Assembly: GCF_004745075.1 (NCBI RefSeq) | Contig: NZ_RHFH01000005.1 | Span: 62,001-126,000 of the forward strand | Direction: 5' to 3' | Origin: Brevibacterium sp. S111 | Lineage (GTDB): Bacteria > Actinomycetota > Actinomycetes > Actinomycetales > Brevibacteriaceae | Length of the DNA stretch: 64,000 nucleotides | Part shown: positions 43,696-52,447 of the stretch, in pieces | Position numbering within the stretch: position 1 is the first letter of the stretch | Layout of the letters: the number at the start of each line of letters is the position of its first letter | Notes under the pieces: generated by a model | The model's input: only the letters and a program-made list of their open reading frames with translations | What the model was told of the DNA's origin: nothing | The model's database searches: none | Position numbers and translations under genes: made by a program

Positions 43696-44451
43696 GTGCC
43701 CAACCTCGCCATCGACGACGTCGACTCCCATCCGTGGGACGTGCTGTCCGTCGGCACGCAGTACCCGCCGGACACGGTCCTGCCCTATCACCGCCACCGG
43801 CGTGCGCAGCTGCTCTACGGGTCGACCGGGGTTATGCTCGTCGAGACTCAGGACGGTTCGTGGACGGTCCCGACGCATCAGGCCGTGCTCATCCCCGCCG
43901 AGGTGGACCACCTTGTCCGCTTCCTCGACGTCACGACGTGGAGCCTCTACATCGAACCGGCCAGCGTGCCGTGGTGGCCGGAGACGTGCACGGTCATCAC
44001 GGTCACACCCTTACTGCGTGAGCTTTTGAAAACCGCGGATTCGTTCGAGATCGCCGAGGATATGACCGCCTACCAGCATCATGTGTTCGCGCTCATCCTT
44101 CTCGAACTCCAGCGAGCCTCGGCGGTTCCGTTCGAAGTGCCGCTCCCCCGTGAGACCCGTCTGCGGCAGGTCTGCATCGACTACCTCGACGGACCCGAGC
44201 TCGGGCTGAGCAATCGCGACTGGGCCGGGCAGCTGCAGATGAGCGAACGCAGCCTCGACCGTGTCTTCCGTGCGCAGACTGGGATGAGTCCGGCGGCATG
44301 GCGGACCCGCGCACGCATGCTTGTCGGGCTGCGGCTGCTCCGGTCGGAAACGATCACGCAGGTCTCCGAGCGACTCGGCTATTCTTCACCGGCAGCGTTC
44401 TCCACGGCCTTCTCCCGCGAGATCGGCCGCGCCCCGTCCTCGTTCCAGTGA
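43696..44451 (+). CDS. AraC family transcriptional regulator
   Basis: A 251-residue regulator with an N-terminal cupin (about 20-95; LPYHRHRRAQLLYGSTGVML, AEVDHLVRFLDVTTWSLYIE) and a C-terminal pair of HTH motifs (WAGQLQMSERSLDRVFRAQT, SERLGYSSPAAFSTAFSREI). GTG 43696 is chosen because the cupin begins soon after; GTG 43669 is possible. It is adjacent and divergent to the TauE/SafE gene. The effector is probably a small molecule bound by the cupin. Confidence 0.88.
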   Translation: MPNLAIDDVDSHPWDVLSVGTQYPPDTVLPYHRHRRAQLLYGSTGVMLVETQDGSWTVPTHQAVLIPAEVDHLVRFLDVTTWSLYIEPASVPWWPETCTVITVTPLLRELLKTADSFEIAEDMTAYQHHVFALILLELQRASAVPFEVPLPRETRLRQVCIDYLDGPELGLSNRDWAGQLQMSERSLDRVFRAQTGMSPAAWRTRARMLVGLRLLRSETITQVSERLGYSSPAAFSTAFSREIGRAPSSFQ

Positions 44452-44567
44452 GAACTTCTGCGCCTAGGCAGTCCGCGAGCACATCAGCCGCCGCACCTGC
44501 CACGGCCGCCGTCTCAAACTGAGGCCGCCCATCGGCCTGGGACCAGCCGCGGCTAAGGTTGGCAGGG

Positions 44568-45833
44568 ATGTCAGACGCACCCGATTCCCCATCGCCGCGG
44601 GGTCGACTTCCCCACCCGCTCGCGGCCCTGATCCTGGCCATGGCTGCGATCCTCCTTGTCGGGCTGAGTCTGCGGATCCCGACCATCTCACTGTCTCCAC
44701 TCGTGCCCGCCATGATGGACGACACCGGACACGGAGAGACCTTCGTTTCCCTGCTGACCAGCGTGCCTCTGGCCCTGACGCTGCTGGCAGCGCCGATCGC
44801 TCCGGTGTTGGCGAATCGCCTCGGGCGCAGCCGCACTGTCAGCCTCTCCCTCCTGGCGATCGTGGCCGGAACGGTCATCCGCTCCATCCCCGGAGAGGCC
44901 CCGCTGCTCATCGGAACCGGGATGCTCGGCTTTTCGATCGCGATCGTCACAGTGCTCGCCCCTTCGATCATCTCCGCCGAACGCACCACCCTCCGTTCCC
45001 GCCTCACCGGGGTCTATTCGATGTCATTGAGCCTGGGCCCGGCACTGGCCCTGGCACTGACCGTCCCTGTCGGAGAGTTCCTCGATCTCGAATGGCGCGG
45101 CACACTGCTCATCTGGATCGTGGTCTCCGCCGGTGCGCTCGTGTTGTGGTGGTTCTACTCGCGCACCTACGCCGAAGGCACCGAAGGCACAACTGATGAA
45201 TCGGTTGACCCCGCAAACGAACCGCGGGGCAGTAATCCACGTGGCGGGCACGATCCGCGCGGCGGACACGGGGCGAAGGCCGTCCTCGGCGATGTCGATG
45301 TGTGGATGCTCGCGCTGTTCCTCGGTGTCACCTCTCTGATGTTCTACACCACCTCGGCGTGGCTGCCTACGGTGTTCGTCGGCGACGGGATGTCGGCTCA
45401 GGTCGCCGGAGGGTTCGTCTCCCTCATCAATGTCATCGCCATCCCCTTCGGGCTCATCGCACCTGCTCTCCTCGGCAGAGGAGCCTCTCGCATCCTCGCT
45501 CCGTTCGCTCCGCTGCTGGCCGTCGGCGGCGTCGTGCTCCTGCTCATCGCAGACTCTCAGACCGCTCTGATCGTCACGATCCTCCTCGGTGTGGCCCAAG
45601 GTCTGTGCCTCGGGGTCTCCTACGACCAGATCATCGGATACGGCCGATCACCGGCTCACACCGCGTCCGTCTCGGCCGTGACCTCGGCAGTCGGCGTGGC
45701 ACTGGCAGCACTCGGGCCCTTCGCCTTCGGCCTCGGCCTTGAAGTCGCAGGGTCGGCGGCGGTTCCGCTGCTCGGTCTCGCACTTGTCGCTGCTGCCCAG
45801 TCGGTCATCGGACTGCGCACCTCGCGGCTCTGA
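44568..45833 (+). CDS. MFS transporter, CynX/NimT-like
   Basis: A 421-residue, 12-helix transporter of the cyanate/nitroimidazole (CP) family. The N-terminal RIPTISLSPLVPAMMDDTGH segment and VLANRLGRSRTVSLSLLAIV are typical. The two halves are joined by a His/Gly-rich loop (GGHDPRGGHGAK). ATG 44568 is selected. Substrate unknown. The following genes are co-directional but separated by 115 bp with their own operator-like repeats. Confidence 0.82.
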   Translation: MSDAPDSPSPRGRLPHPLAALILAMAAILLVGLSLRIPTISLSPLVPAMMDDTGHGETFVSLLTSVPLALTLLAAPIAPVLANRLGRSRTVSLSLLAIVAGTVIRSIPGEAPLLIGTGMLGFSIAIVTVLAPSIISAERTTLRSRLTGVYSMSLSLGPALALALTVPVGEFLDLEWRGTLLIWIVVSAGALVLWWFYSRTYAEGTEGTTDESVDPANEPRGSNPRGGHDPRGGHGAKAVLGDVDVWMLALFLGVTSLMFYTTSAWLPTVFVGDGMSAQVAGGFVSLINVIAIPFGLIAPALLGRGASRILAPFAPLLAVGGVVLLLIADSQTALIVTILLGVAQGLCLGVSYDQIIGYGRSPAHTASVSAVTSAVGVALAALGPFAFGLGLEVAGSAAVPLLGLALVAAAQSVIGLRTSRL

Positions 45834-45870
45834 GCTGTCCCTGAGCCACCGTCTCAAACTCCGCACCCAC

Positions 45871-45897
45871 ATCTTGTATCCAAGATGGATCCAAGAT
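45871..45897. promoter_or_regulatory. Operator-like repeats before the MFS-GntR operon
   Basis: Dyad ATCTTG-TATC-CAAGAT at 45871-45886, plus a second ATCCAAGAT at 45889-45897 that directly repeats 45878-45886. Such sites are typical of GntR/FCD autoregulation; the likely protein is the GntR encoded at 47352. Confidence 0.6.
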
Positions 45898-45948
45898 AGT
45901 TTTGGCGGGTAACTCGACAGCACTACTGCGCAGGGAGGCGAGGCATCG

Positions 45949-47355
45949 ATGACGAGTCGCGCTCGCGAACAGGCCAAACTCATCACCGCCCAGCTGCTCT
46001 CCGGAGCCGGCATCGCCTCGGGATATGCCGTCGGCGGTCTGCTCGCCGAGGAGATCACCGGCCAGACCTCGATGGCCGGACTCGCACAGATGAGCGTCAT
46101 CCTCGGTGCCGGTCTCATCGCCTATCCCCTCGCGGTGCTCGCCGGCAGGTCCGGCCGTCGCAAGGCACTGACCCTGGGCTTCGGCATCGGCACGCTCGGC
46201 GCGGTAGTCGTGCTCATCGGTGTCGCCCTCCAGCTCCTCCCGGTGTTCATGCTCGGGATGATGATGTGCGGGTCCTCGACCGCCTCGGGGCTGCAGGCCC
46301 GTTACGCCGCCGTCGATCTCGCCGATCCTGCAGCCGCGGGCCGTGCGATGTCCCTGGTCGTGTGGGCGACGACAGTCGGGTCCGTACTCGGCCCGAATTT
46401 CACCGATCCCGGCGCCCACCTCGGCGAGGCCCTGGGCATGAACGGTCTGGCCGGGCCCTACATCATCTCGATGGCCGCGTTCGCTCTCGCAACCCTGTTC
46501 GCCTCGACCCTGTCGCGGTCGATCGCCGCAGGCACGGAGCAGCCGCCCGCGAACGCCGACCTCGACGCCGATCCGGCCATCGAACACGATGCCTCATCCG
46601 ACGCAAACGCAGCGGCCACCTCGGCGAACGCTGTCGACGGATCCCCCGCCGAGGTGGTCCCCGCCCGATCCGCTCGATCGGAACAGACGGCACCGCCGGC
46701 CCAGTTGAGACTCGGCCAGGCGCTGCGGTTCGCGCTCGCACGCCCGGTGCCGCTGTTCGCGATGATCACGATCATCACCGGGCAGATGATGATGACCAAC
46801 GTCATGGTCATGACCCCGGTGCACATGGATCACCAGGAGTTCAGCCTCGGCGCGATCGGCATCGTCGTGAGTATCCACATCGCCGGCATGTACGCCCTCT
46901 CCCCCATCTTCGGATGGATGGCCGACCGGTGGGGTGCGGGCGTGGTCATCGCCGGCGGCACGGTCATCTTCGCCGCCACGATCGCCCTCGGCGTCATGGA
47001 CGCCCTCGCCCCGGTGTCGTCGATGGTCCTGCTGAGCACTGCGCTGTCGCTGCTCGGAATCGGGTGGTCGATGTTCCTCATCGGCGGTTCGGCGCTGCTG
47101 ACCGCCTCGGTGCCGGCCCATGCGAAGGTGCCGCTGCAGGGGGCATCGGACTCGGCGATGAACCTCGGCGGGGCGCTCATGGCGGCCATGGCCGGCACCG
47201 TGCTCGAGGCCGGTGGATTCCTCTGGATCAATCTCATGGCGACGTTCGTCCTGCTCATCACCCTCGCCTTCGCGATCCGCGCGGTCCCGCTCATGACCTG
47301 GCCCGGCCGCCGAGCATCGACCCGCGCCGAGGCGCCCGCCGAGGTGTCCGAATGA
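45949..47355 (+). CDS. MFS transporter
   Basis: A 468-residue, 12-helix facilitator with a long Ala/Asp/Pro-rich middle loop (about residues 195-255). AGLIAYPLAVLAGRSGRRKA is motif A and GWMADRWGAGVVIAGGTVIF lies in the second half. Substrate unknown. Its stop overlaps the start of a GntR/FCD regulator (ATGA), so transporter and regulator are one operon. A dyad-rich region lies about 60 bp upstream. Confidence 0.82.
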   Translation: MTSRAREQAKLITAQLLSGAGIASGYAVGGLLAEEITGQTSMAGLAQMSVILGAGLIAYPLAVLAGRSGRRKALTLGFGIGTLGAVVVLIGVALQLLPVFMLGMMMCGSSTASGLQARYAAVDLADPAAAGRAMSLVVWATTVGSVLGPNFTDPGAHLGEALGMNGLAGPYIISMAAFALATLFASTLSRSIAAGTEQPPANADLDADPAIEHDASSDANAAATSANAVDGSPAEVVPARSARSEQTAPPAQLRLGQALRFALARPVPLFAMITIITGQMMMTNVMVMTPVHMDHQEFSLGAIGIVVSIHIAGMYALSPIFGWMADRWGAGVVIAGGTVIFAATIALGVMDALAPVSSMVLLSTALSLLGIGWSMFLIGGSALLTASVPAHAKVPLQGASDSAMNLGGALMAAMAGTVLEAGGFLWINLMATFVLLITLAFAIRAVPLMTWPGRRASTRAEAPAEVSE

Positions 47356-48011
47356 GCACGAAGACGGAGTCGAAGAGCGCGGCCGAGCGCGCCTATTCAT
47401 TCATTCGCGGGCAGATCCTCGATGGCGACCATCCCCCGGGAACGATGCTCGGCGAGGCAGCACTGGCGGCCGAGATCGAAGTCAGTCGCACCCCGGTGCG
47501 CGTGGCTCTGGCCAGACTGCAGGACGAGGGATGGATCCACATCTACCCCAAGCGTGGGGCAATCGTGCAAGGCGTCGACGAACGGACGATCGTCGAACTC
47601 GCCGATGCTCGCTATGTGCTTGAGACGACCGCAGTCGAGCGCGCTTCTGAACCTCTGAGACAGAGTCTGACCGACACACTCACTGAGCTCATCAGCCAGC
47701 AGCGGGCAGCCTTCGCCGAAGCGGACATCGCCCGGTTCATCGAGCTCACCCTGGAGTTCCACCGTGGCTTCGTCGAGGCCGGTGACAATCAGGTGATGCT
47801 CGAAATGTATTCGATGCTCTCCGATCGGCACAGGTTCATTCTGTTCATGAACGGCAGGCACCTCCTCAATCGCTGCGATGAGATCATCGCCGAACACGAA
47901 GCGCTGGTGAATCATCTCCGGGCAGGCGCTTCCGAGGAATTCGCGGCCACACTGCAGGGGCATATCGAGGAGAACGCCGGCCCGCAATCGGCCGGGTTCG
48001 GAGTACGCTGA
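47352..48011 (+). CDS. GntR family regulator, FCD subfamily
   Basis: A 219-residue regulator. The winged helix is residues 8-75 (AERAYSFIRGQILDGDHPPG, EAALAAEIEVSRTPVRVALA). The FCD effector domain includes Asp/His metal-ligand-like positions (ADARYVLETTAVERA, LEFHRGFVEAGDNQVML, HEALVNHLRAGASEE). It probably senses a carboxylate handled by the upstream MFS protein and binds the CAAGAT repeats at 45871-45897. The ATG overlaps the transporter stop by 4 bp. Confidence 0.88.
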   Translation: MSTKTESKSAAERAYSFIRGQILDGDHPPGTMLGEAALAAEIEVSRTPVRVALARLQDEGWIHIYPKRGAIVQGVDERTIVELADARYVLETTAVERASEPLRQSLTDTLTELISQQRAAFAEADIARFIELTLEFHRGFVEAGDNQVMLEMYSMLSDRHRFILFMNGRHLLNRCDEIIAEHEALVNHLRAGASEEFAATLQGHIEENAGPQSAGFGVR

Positions 48012-48202
48012 GAGCCTTCTGCCGGTGACGGCACAATTCGAAACGAGCTGCGCCGGTTTGACCACGCCTGTGGCACCGACGCTGTCCAAGCCGAACGTTC
48101 AATAGACGGCCGACCAACTTCGCGGCTCCAGTAAGGCACCACCTCGGCGTTCATCCGTCCCACGCCATCAATCGTAGAACCTATAGTTTCTGCACTTTGT
48201 AT

Positions 48203-48305
48203 ATGTGGGAGGTGAATGTCCAACTGGACTCCGGTTGGCTCTCGTAACTGCCTCGATACACAGGAGCTGCTTGACCAACACCTGATGAGATTGAGAGGAA
48301 AGTGA
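48203..48305 (+). pseudogene. Remnant of a HigB/RelE-like toxin gene
   Basis: ATG 48203 opens MWEVNVQLDSGWLS and stops at TAA 48245-48247. In another frame, QELLDQHLMRLRGK runs to TGA 48303-48305, next to the antitoxin start. These resemble the first and last residues of phage-derived Gp49/HigB-like toxins, which begin MWxV and end xxHLxxLKxx. About 80-90 central residues are missing. Inference from pattern memory; the fragments are short. Confidence 0.5.
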
Positions 48306-48310
48306 AAACT

Positions 48311-48616
48311 ATGGTTGAAACACTGAGCGATTTCCTCGACCACAATGCAATCAACCGTGAGAACGTTGACAACCACAGGCAGAGGATGCTCGCGGAAGTC
48401 CGCGCCTACCGTCTGAAGGAACTCCGATCAACCGCCGGACTCACTCAGCACGAGCTCGCGGACAGAATCGGCGTTTCACAACGTCAAGTCTCCAAGATTG
48501 AACACGGAGACCTAGAGAACACCAAGATCGGCACGGTTCGACGATACCTGGAGGCAGTTGGAGGAAATCTGACGCTCGACGTCGTCTTCGGAGAAACTCG
48601 AATCCAAATCGCCTGA
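48311..48616 (+). CDS. XRE family antitoxin (HigA-like)
   Basis: A 101-residue protein with N-terminal helices (MVETLSDFLDHNAI, VDNHRQRMLAEVRAYRLKEL) and a Cro/C1 HTH at about 42-82 (STAGLTQHELADRIGVSQRQ, VSKIEHGDLENTKIGTV). This matches antitoxins of HigB/RelE-like pairs. GTG 48302, overlapping the toxin-remnant TGA, is an alternative start. The partner toxin is degraded, leaving a solitary antitoxin, which might still protect against homologous toxins elsewhere or act as a repressor. Confidence 0.82.
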   Translation: MVETLSDFLDHNAINRENVDNHRQRMLAEVRAYRLKELRSTAGLTQHELADRIGVSQRQVSKIEHGDLENTKIGTVRRYLEAVGGNLTLDVVFGETRIQIA

Positions 48617-48658
48617 TCCGTTCTACTGGTTTTCACCGCTTGTCACACCGGCGATACC

Positions 48659-49621
48659 TCAGTGTCGTGCCGCCATGTCTCCGGCCAGCTTCTTGACCAG
48701 CTCCCGTGCCGAAGGAGGATCGATGACTTCGATGTGATCGGTGAACTGCATGAGCTGTCTGACCCCGTCGAGCTGGTCATAGGCGACAGTGATACGCATT
48801 TTCAGATCATTGGTCGGTAACGGTTCGACTGACCGCAGTCGACTGCCGAGGATCCTGTGAGCCAAGTCCTCTCTGTCAGCATCGAGATACGCAGTCACGA
48901 TGACGTCATTCCTGCTCTCGAGCCGATCGACCAGATCACCCGCGACGTCCTGCAACGTCGCTTCCGGCCTGGTCCTCCGGTCGGCGTCAAGTTCAGTCCA
49001 CCCCCTCAACCGAGACATGGCGAACATGCGTGGACGGCTATCGACATCGCCAACGAGGTACCACCGCCCACCGCGCAGGTAGAGCCCATACGGGTCGACC
49101 TCATAGATTCGCGATTCGGCTCTCCCGCTTGATCGGTACTCGACGCGAAGCCGTCGAGTCGACCGGAGAGTCTCGACGAGGTCAGCGAAGTCGACTGCTG
49201 CTTCGTCGGCGAACCAGCCCGAACTGTCGATCTCGACGACCTCGCTGAGAAGAACCCAATGCTGATCAGCCCGCCCCAATGGCTTCGAGCGACGTGTGTC
49301 CAGCCGCTGAAAGGCGCGAAGCATCCCTTCTTCGAGACCGAGTTGACGTGCGCTCCTGCTATCCAGACCGACCAGCGCCAATGCTTCAGCTTCCGTCTCC
49401 GAAAGCCGATTGACATCGATCTGAGTCCCCACTTGCAGGGAGATTCCGCCGTAGCGGCCAGGCTCGGCAGCGACTGGCACATCGGCCTCGATCAATGCTT
49501 CTATGTCACGCAGAATCGTTCGCGCCGAGACACCGAACTGTTCGGCGAGGCGGGCCGCCGTCGTCTGCCCCGCGGACTGGAGCGCCACGATGATCGACAA
49601 CAATCGCTGCGGACGTTTCAC
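48659..49621 (-). CDS. WYL-domain transcriptional regulator (YafY/PafC type)
   Basis: A 320-residue regulator with an N-terminal HTH_11/DeoR-like winged helix (PQRLLSIIVALQSAGQTTAA, FGVSARTILRDIEALIEADV), a middle WYL domain (YGLYLRGGRWYLVGDVDSRP) and a C-terminal WCX extension. WYL proteins sense nucleic-acid or small ligands. GTG 49621 is taken; the longer frame to 49783 has no support. It is divergent from the VOC-family gene at 49774 and may regulate it. Confidence 0.88.
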   Translation of the reverse strand: MKRPQRLLSIIVALQSAGQTTAARLAEQFGVSARTILRDIEALIEADVPVAAEPGRYGGISLQVGTQIDVNRLSETEAEALALVGLDSRSARQLGLEEGMLRAFQRLDTRRSKPLGRADQHWVLLSEVVEIDSSGWFADEAAVDFADLVETLRSTRRLRVEYRSSGRAESRIYEVDPYGLYLRGGRWYLVGDVDSRPRMFAMSRLRGWTELDADRRTRPEATLQDVAGDLVDRLESRNDVIVTAYLDADREDLAHRILGSRLRSVEPLPTNDLKMRITVAYDQLDGVRQLMQFTDHIEVIDPPSARELVKKLAGDMAARH

Positions 49622-49773
49622 TGCAGACTCCCTCCGACCACTTTCTTCCGAACCGCATCGCCAAACACGACATGGACTGTCACCTATTGCTGTCAGTGTA
49701 GAACCACGGCCCCGCAAAGAGTGGTTGCCGAGTACAAGAAGCCCCAAGACTGAGCAAAGAAAAGGAGTTGCCC

Positions 49774-50139
49774 GTGCCCACACCCAACCTGTTCCTCACT
49801 TACGTCACCGACACCGCCTCCGCAACGGATTTCTACAGCCGCCTCTTCGAGATGGAGCCCGCCATGATCACACCCCGGTACGTCTCGTTCGAAATCGCAC
49901 CTGGCGTTCTGTTCTCCCTCTGGAGCGGCGCCAGCGATGCGGTGACGGCAACACCGGTACGCACCTCAGAAGTCGGGCTCATGGTGCCCGGATCCGCCGA
50001 GGCAGTCGATGCCGTCTTCGCCGACTGGTCCGCAAAGGGCGTCGATGTCGTCTCAGAACCTCACGACGCGGTCTTCGGCCGAACTTTTGTCGTCGCCGAT
50101 CCGGATGGGAATTACATCCGCGTCTCACCGGTGGACTGA
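49774..50139 (+). CDS. VOC (glyoxalase/bleomycin-resistance) superfamily protein
   Basis: A 121-residue two-module VOC fold: NLFLTYVTDTASATDFYSRL begins the first beta-alpha-beta-beta-beta unit, and GRTFVVADPDGNYIRVSPVD ends the second. Family members bind metals or drugs in a shared cavity; this one resembles PhnB-like or antibiotic-binding proteins. GTG 49774 follows AAGGAG by six bases; TTG 49768 is an unlikely alternative. Divergent from the WYL regulator. Confidence 0.82.
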   Translation: MPTPNLFLTYVTDTASATDFYSRLFEMEPAMITPRYVSFEIAPGVLFSLWSGASDAVTATPVRTSEVGLMVPGSAEAVDAVFADWSAKGVDVVSEPHDAVFGRTFVVADPDGNYIRVSPVD

Positions 50140-50193
50140 ACCTCGGGCCCAGTGTGCACCTCACCCCTTGACCTGCGGACGTAGGCTGGGGAC

Positions 50194-51204
50194 ATGGAGC
50201 ACAGATATCTGGGAAACAGCGGCCTTAAGATCTCCGAAATCACCTACGGAAACTGGCTCACGCACGGTTCACAGGTCGAGAACGACACGGCGACGAAATG
50301 CGTCCATGCCGCACTCGACGTCGGCATCTCGACCTTCGACACCGCCGATGTCTACGCAAACACCGTGGCCGAACAGGTCCTCGGCGATGCCCTGAAAGGT
50401 CAGCGACGCGAATCGCTCGAGATCTTCACAAAAGTCTACTTCCCCACCGGCCCGAAGGGTCACAACGACACCGGCCTGTCCCGCAAGCACATAATGGAGT
50501 CCATCAACGGGTCGCTGTCTCGACTCGGCACCGACTACGTCGACCTCTATCAGGCGCACCGGTATGACTACGAGACCCCACTGGAAGAGACGATGCAGGC
50601 CTTCGCCGACATCGTCCGCGCCGGCAAGGCCCTTTACATCGGGGTCAGCGAGTGGAATGCCGATCAGCTGCGGGCGGCCCATCATATGGCCCGCGAGCTA
50701 GGAATCCAGCTGATCTCGAATCAGCCGCAGTACAACATGCTGTGGCGAGTCATCGAGTCGCGAGTGGTGCCGACGTCGAAGGAGCTCGGCATCTCTCAGA
50801 TCGTCTGGTCCCCGATCGCCCAGGGTGTGCTGACCGGGAAGTACAAAGTCGGGCAGCCGCTGCCCGAAGGCTCCCGCGCCACCGACGAGGAAGGCGGCGG
50901 CGCTGACATAATCAAGAGCCGCTACCTCAACGACACCACCTTGTCTGCGGTCGCGAAGCTCGAACCCATCGCCGCTGATCTCGGACTGACGATGGCGCAG
51001 CTCGCCGTCGCCTGGGTGCTGGCCAACGACAACGTCGCCACCGCCCTGGTCGGCGCCTCTCGCCCCGAGCAGATCGCCTCGAATGCCGAAGCAGCCGGTG
51101 TCACACTCGACGCCGAAGTGCTCACCCGCATCGACGAAGTCCTCGGCGACCTGCCCGAGACGGCCCCGTCGAAGACCCGGTCACCCGAGACCCGCCTGGT
51201 CTGA
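50194..51204 (+). CDS. Aldo/keto reductase (Kv-beta-type)
   Basis: A 336-residue NADPH-dependent TIM-barrel oxidoreductase. The tetrad is visible: Asp and Tyr in STFDTADVYANTVAE, Lys in EIFTKVYF, His in LYQAHRYDYE. The C-terminal cofactor loop is TALVGASRPEQIASNAEAAG. It resembles voltage-gated potassium channel beta-subunit-like AKRs of actinobacteria. Start ATG 50194, 54 bp after the VOC gene. Substrate unknown. Confidence 0.9.
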   Translation: MEHRYLGNSGLKISEITYGNWLTHGSQVENDTATKCVHAALDVGISTFDTADVYANTVAEQVLGDALKGQRRESLEIFTKVYFPTGPKGHNDTGLSRKHIMESINGSLSRLGTDYVDLYQAHRYDYETPLEETMQAFADIVRAGKALYIGVSEWNADQLRAAHHMARELGIQLISNQPQYNMLWRVIESRVVPTSKELGISQIVWSPIAQGVLTGKYKVGQPLPEGSRATDEEGGGADIIKSRYLNDTTLSAVAKLEPIAADLGLTMAQLAVAWVLANDNVATALVGASRPEQIASNAEAAGVTLDAEVLTRIDEVLGDLPETAPSKTRSPETRLV

Positions 51205-51281
51205 GCTTTCCGCAACGAGCTGACGGTCCGGCGCTGGGCTGAGAGCAAAGCGTCGGACCACGTGCTGCGCGGCCCTGCTCT

Positions 51282-51758
51282 TCAGCTCGGCAGGAGGGTG
51301 CCGTAGTGGGCGGTATCGACGGGGCGCAGGATGATCGGGCCACAGGCCGCCGTGAGCAGTCCCGAAATCACCGGAAGAGCGAAGGCCAAGGGTTCGATTT
51401 CTGTGTTGGACACCGTGTACACCATCGGAATATTGCCGTGGAAGAACAGCGCCAAGACCCCTAATGCGACCACCGCCGAGGCGGCACCAAGTCCGAAGAG
51501 AAACAACAGCGACGATGCACGGCTGGAGAGGCGACGGACGAACAGACGCAGAATCGCATAAGCCGGGGCGCTTGTCACGAGACCCAACGCGGCTCCGGCA
51601 ACAGCAAAGAACGGGGCCCACGCGAGATTTCCCGCCAGGTCACCTAGTCCGCTGGATACGCCCATCAGGACGAGACTCCAGATGGCCGCACTGACAGCCC
51701 CGATACCGGTGACAACGAGCACAAATCGTCCCAGAGTGCTCCACTTCCCGAGACTCAT
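51282..51758 (-). CDS. Hypothetical four-helix membrane protein
   Basis: A 158-residue protein with hydrophobic segments at about 10-34, 43-66, 80-108 and 121-145. Small, Gly/Ala-rich, no recognisable motif or family. Start ATG 51758 (MSLGKWSTLGRF). It is followed leftward by 77 bp and then the convergent aldo/keto reductase gene. Confidence 0.6.
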   Translation of the reverse strand: MSLGKWSTLGRFVLVVTGIGAVSAAIWSLVLMGVSSGLGDLAGNLAWAPFFAVAGAALGLVTSAPAYAILRLFVRRLSSRASSLLFLFGLGAASAVVALGVLALFFHGNIPMVYTVSNTEIEPLAFALPVISGLLTAACGPIILRPVDTAHYGTLLPS

Positions 51759-51967
51759 CTGCCTGACCGCTCCTCATTGACAACGTAACCTGACCTCAAC
51801 CGTACTGCCTTTCGGCCAAGATCTGGGAGAGCTTCCAGGCGAAGCTCCCCTTCTGGTCCCGGATCACGGGCAATAGTGACTCAGTCGTGCCGTCTGCTGG
51901 ACCCACCGCGCTTCCCCTGGCAGGTCTCTTCCGCCACTCCCTGACCGGCAGTTTGGTCGTGAGGGGA

Positions 51968-52028
51968 ATTCTCTGGTCGATCCACGGCGCTGTCGACGCC
52001 TGAGACCGCGGTGGATCGACCAGAGAAT
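51968..52028. repeat. 18-bp perfect inverted repeat with 25-bp loop
   Basis: Left arm ATTCTCTGGTCGATCCAC (51968-51985), right arm its exact complement (52011-52028). No T-tract follows, so it is not a typical terminator. It could be the end structure of a small repeat element. Confidence 0.85.
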
Positions 52029-52057
52029 GCCGGTCAGGTGCCGCTGCGAAGACACTT

Positions 52058-52233
52058 CCGTCGTGCGATGGCGCATAACCCGTTTTTCGATGGCGCCTTC
52101 GCCGAGGCGGCCCGCCCTTCGACGGCGCACTCGCCGAGGCGACCCCACCCCCTGAGGCACCCCCGCCGAGGTGCCACCCTCCGTCGTGCGATGGCGCACA
52201 ACCCGATTTTCGATGGCGCCTTCGCCGAGGCGG
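52058..52233. repeat. Pair of 53-bp direct repeats
   Basis: Copies at 52058-52110 and 52181-52233 start CCGTCGTGCGATGGCGCA and end GCCTTCGCCGAGGCGG, with two mismatches. They are 123 bp apart, separated by further CCGAGG-containing sequence. Looks like a dispersed intergenic repeat unit. Confidence 0.8.
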
Positions 52234-52447
52234 TCGGCCTCCTTTCGAACCGAACGACAGATGAACTCGATGAATCTCACACTGCCCCGGGGCCGCCTCG
52301 GCGAGGGTGGTGCGCTAAACTGCATGAAGCGGTTATATAACCAAGGAATTGACTTCCGGGCGCGATGAGGGGCCGATTCAGCGCACCGCCTCAGGCGGGC
52401 TGGCGCTGAAGGACGAGAAGAGACGCAGACGACGAACAGGTGAGGGG

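Larger units (their letters stand above)
51759..52447. other. Repeat-rich non-coding island
   Basis: About 690 bp with no convincing gene between the membrane protein and the DHA2 exporter. It contains a perfect 18-bp inverted repeat (51968-52028), two 53-bp direct repeats (52058-52110 and 52181-52233) and several CCGAGG words. An open frame on the minus strand (51864-52454) translates the repeats, but its Arg-rich composition and lack of a ribosome-binding site make it unlikely to be a gene. The promoter of the 52448 gene lies at the right end. Confidence 0.7.
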
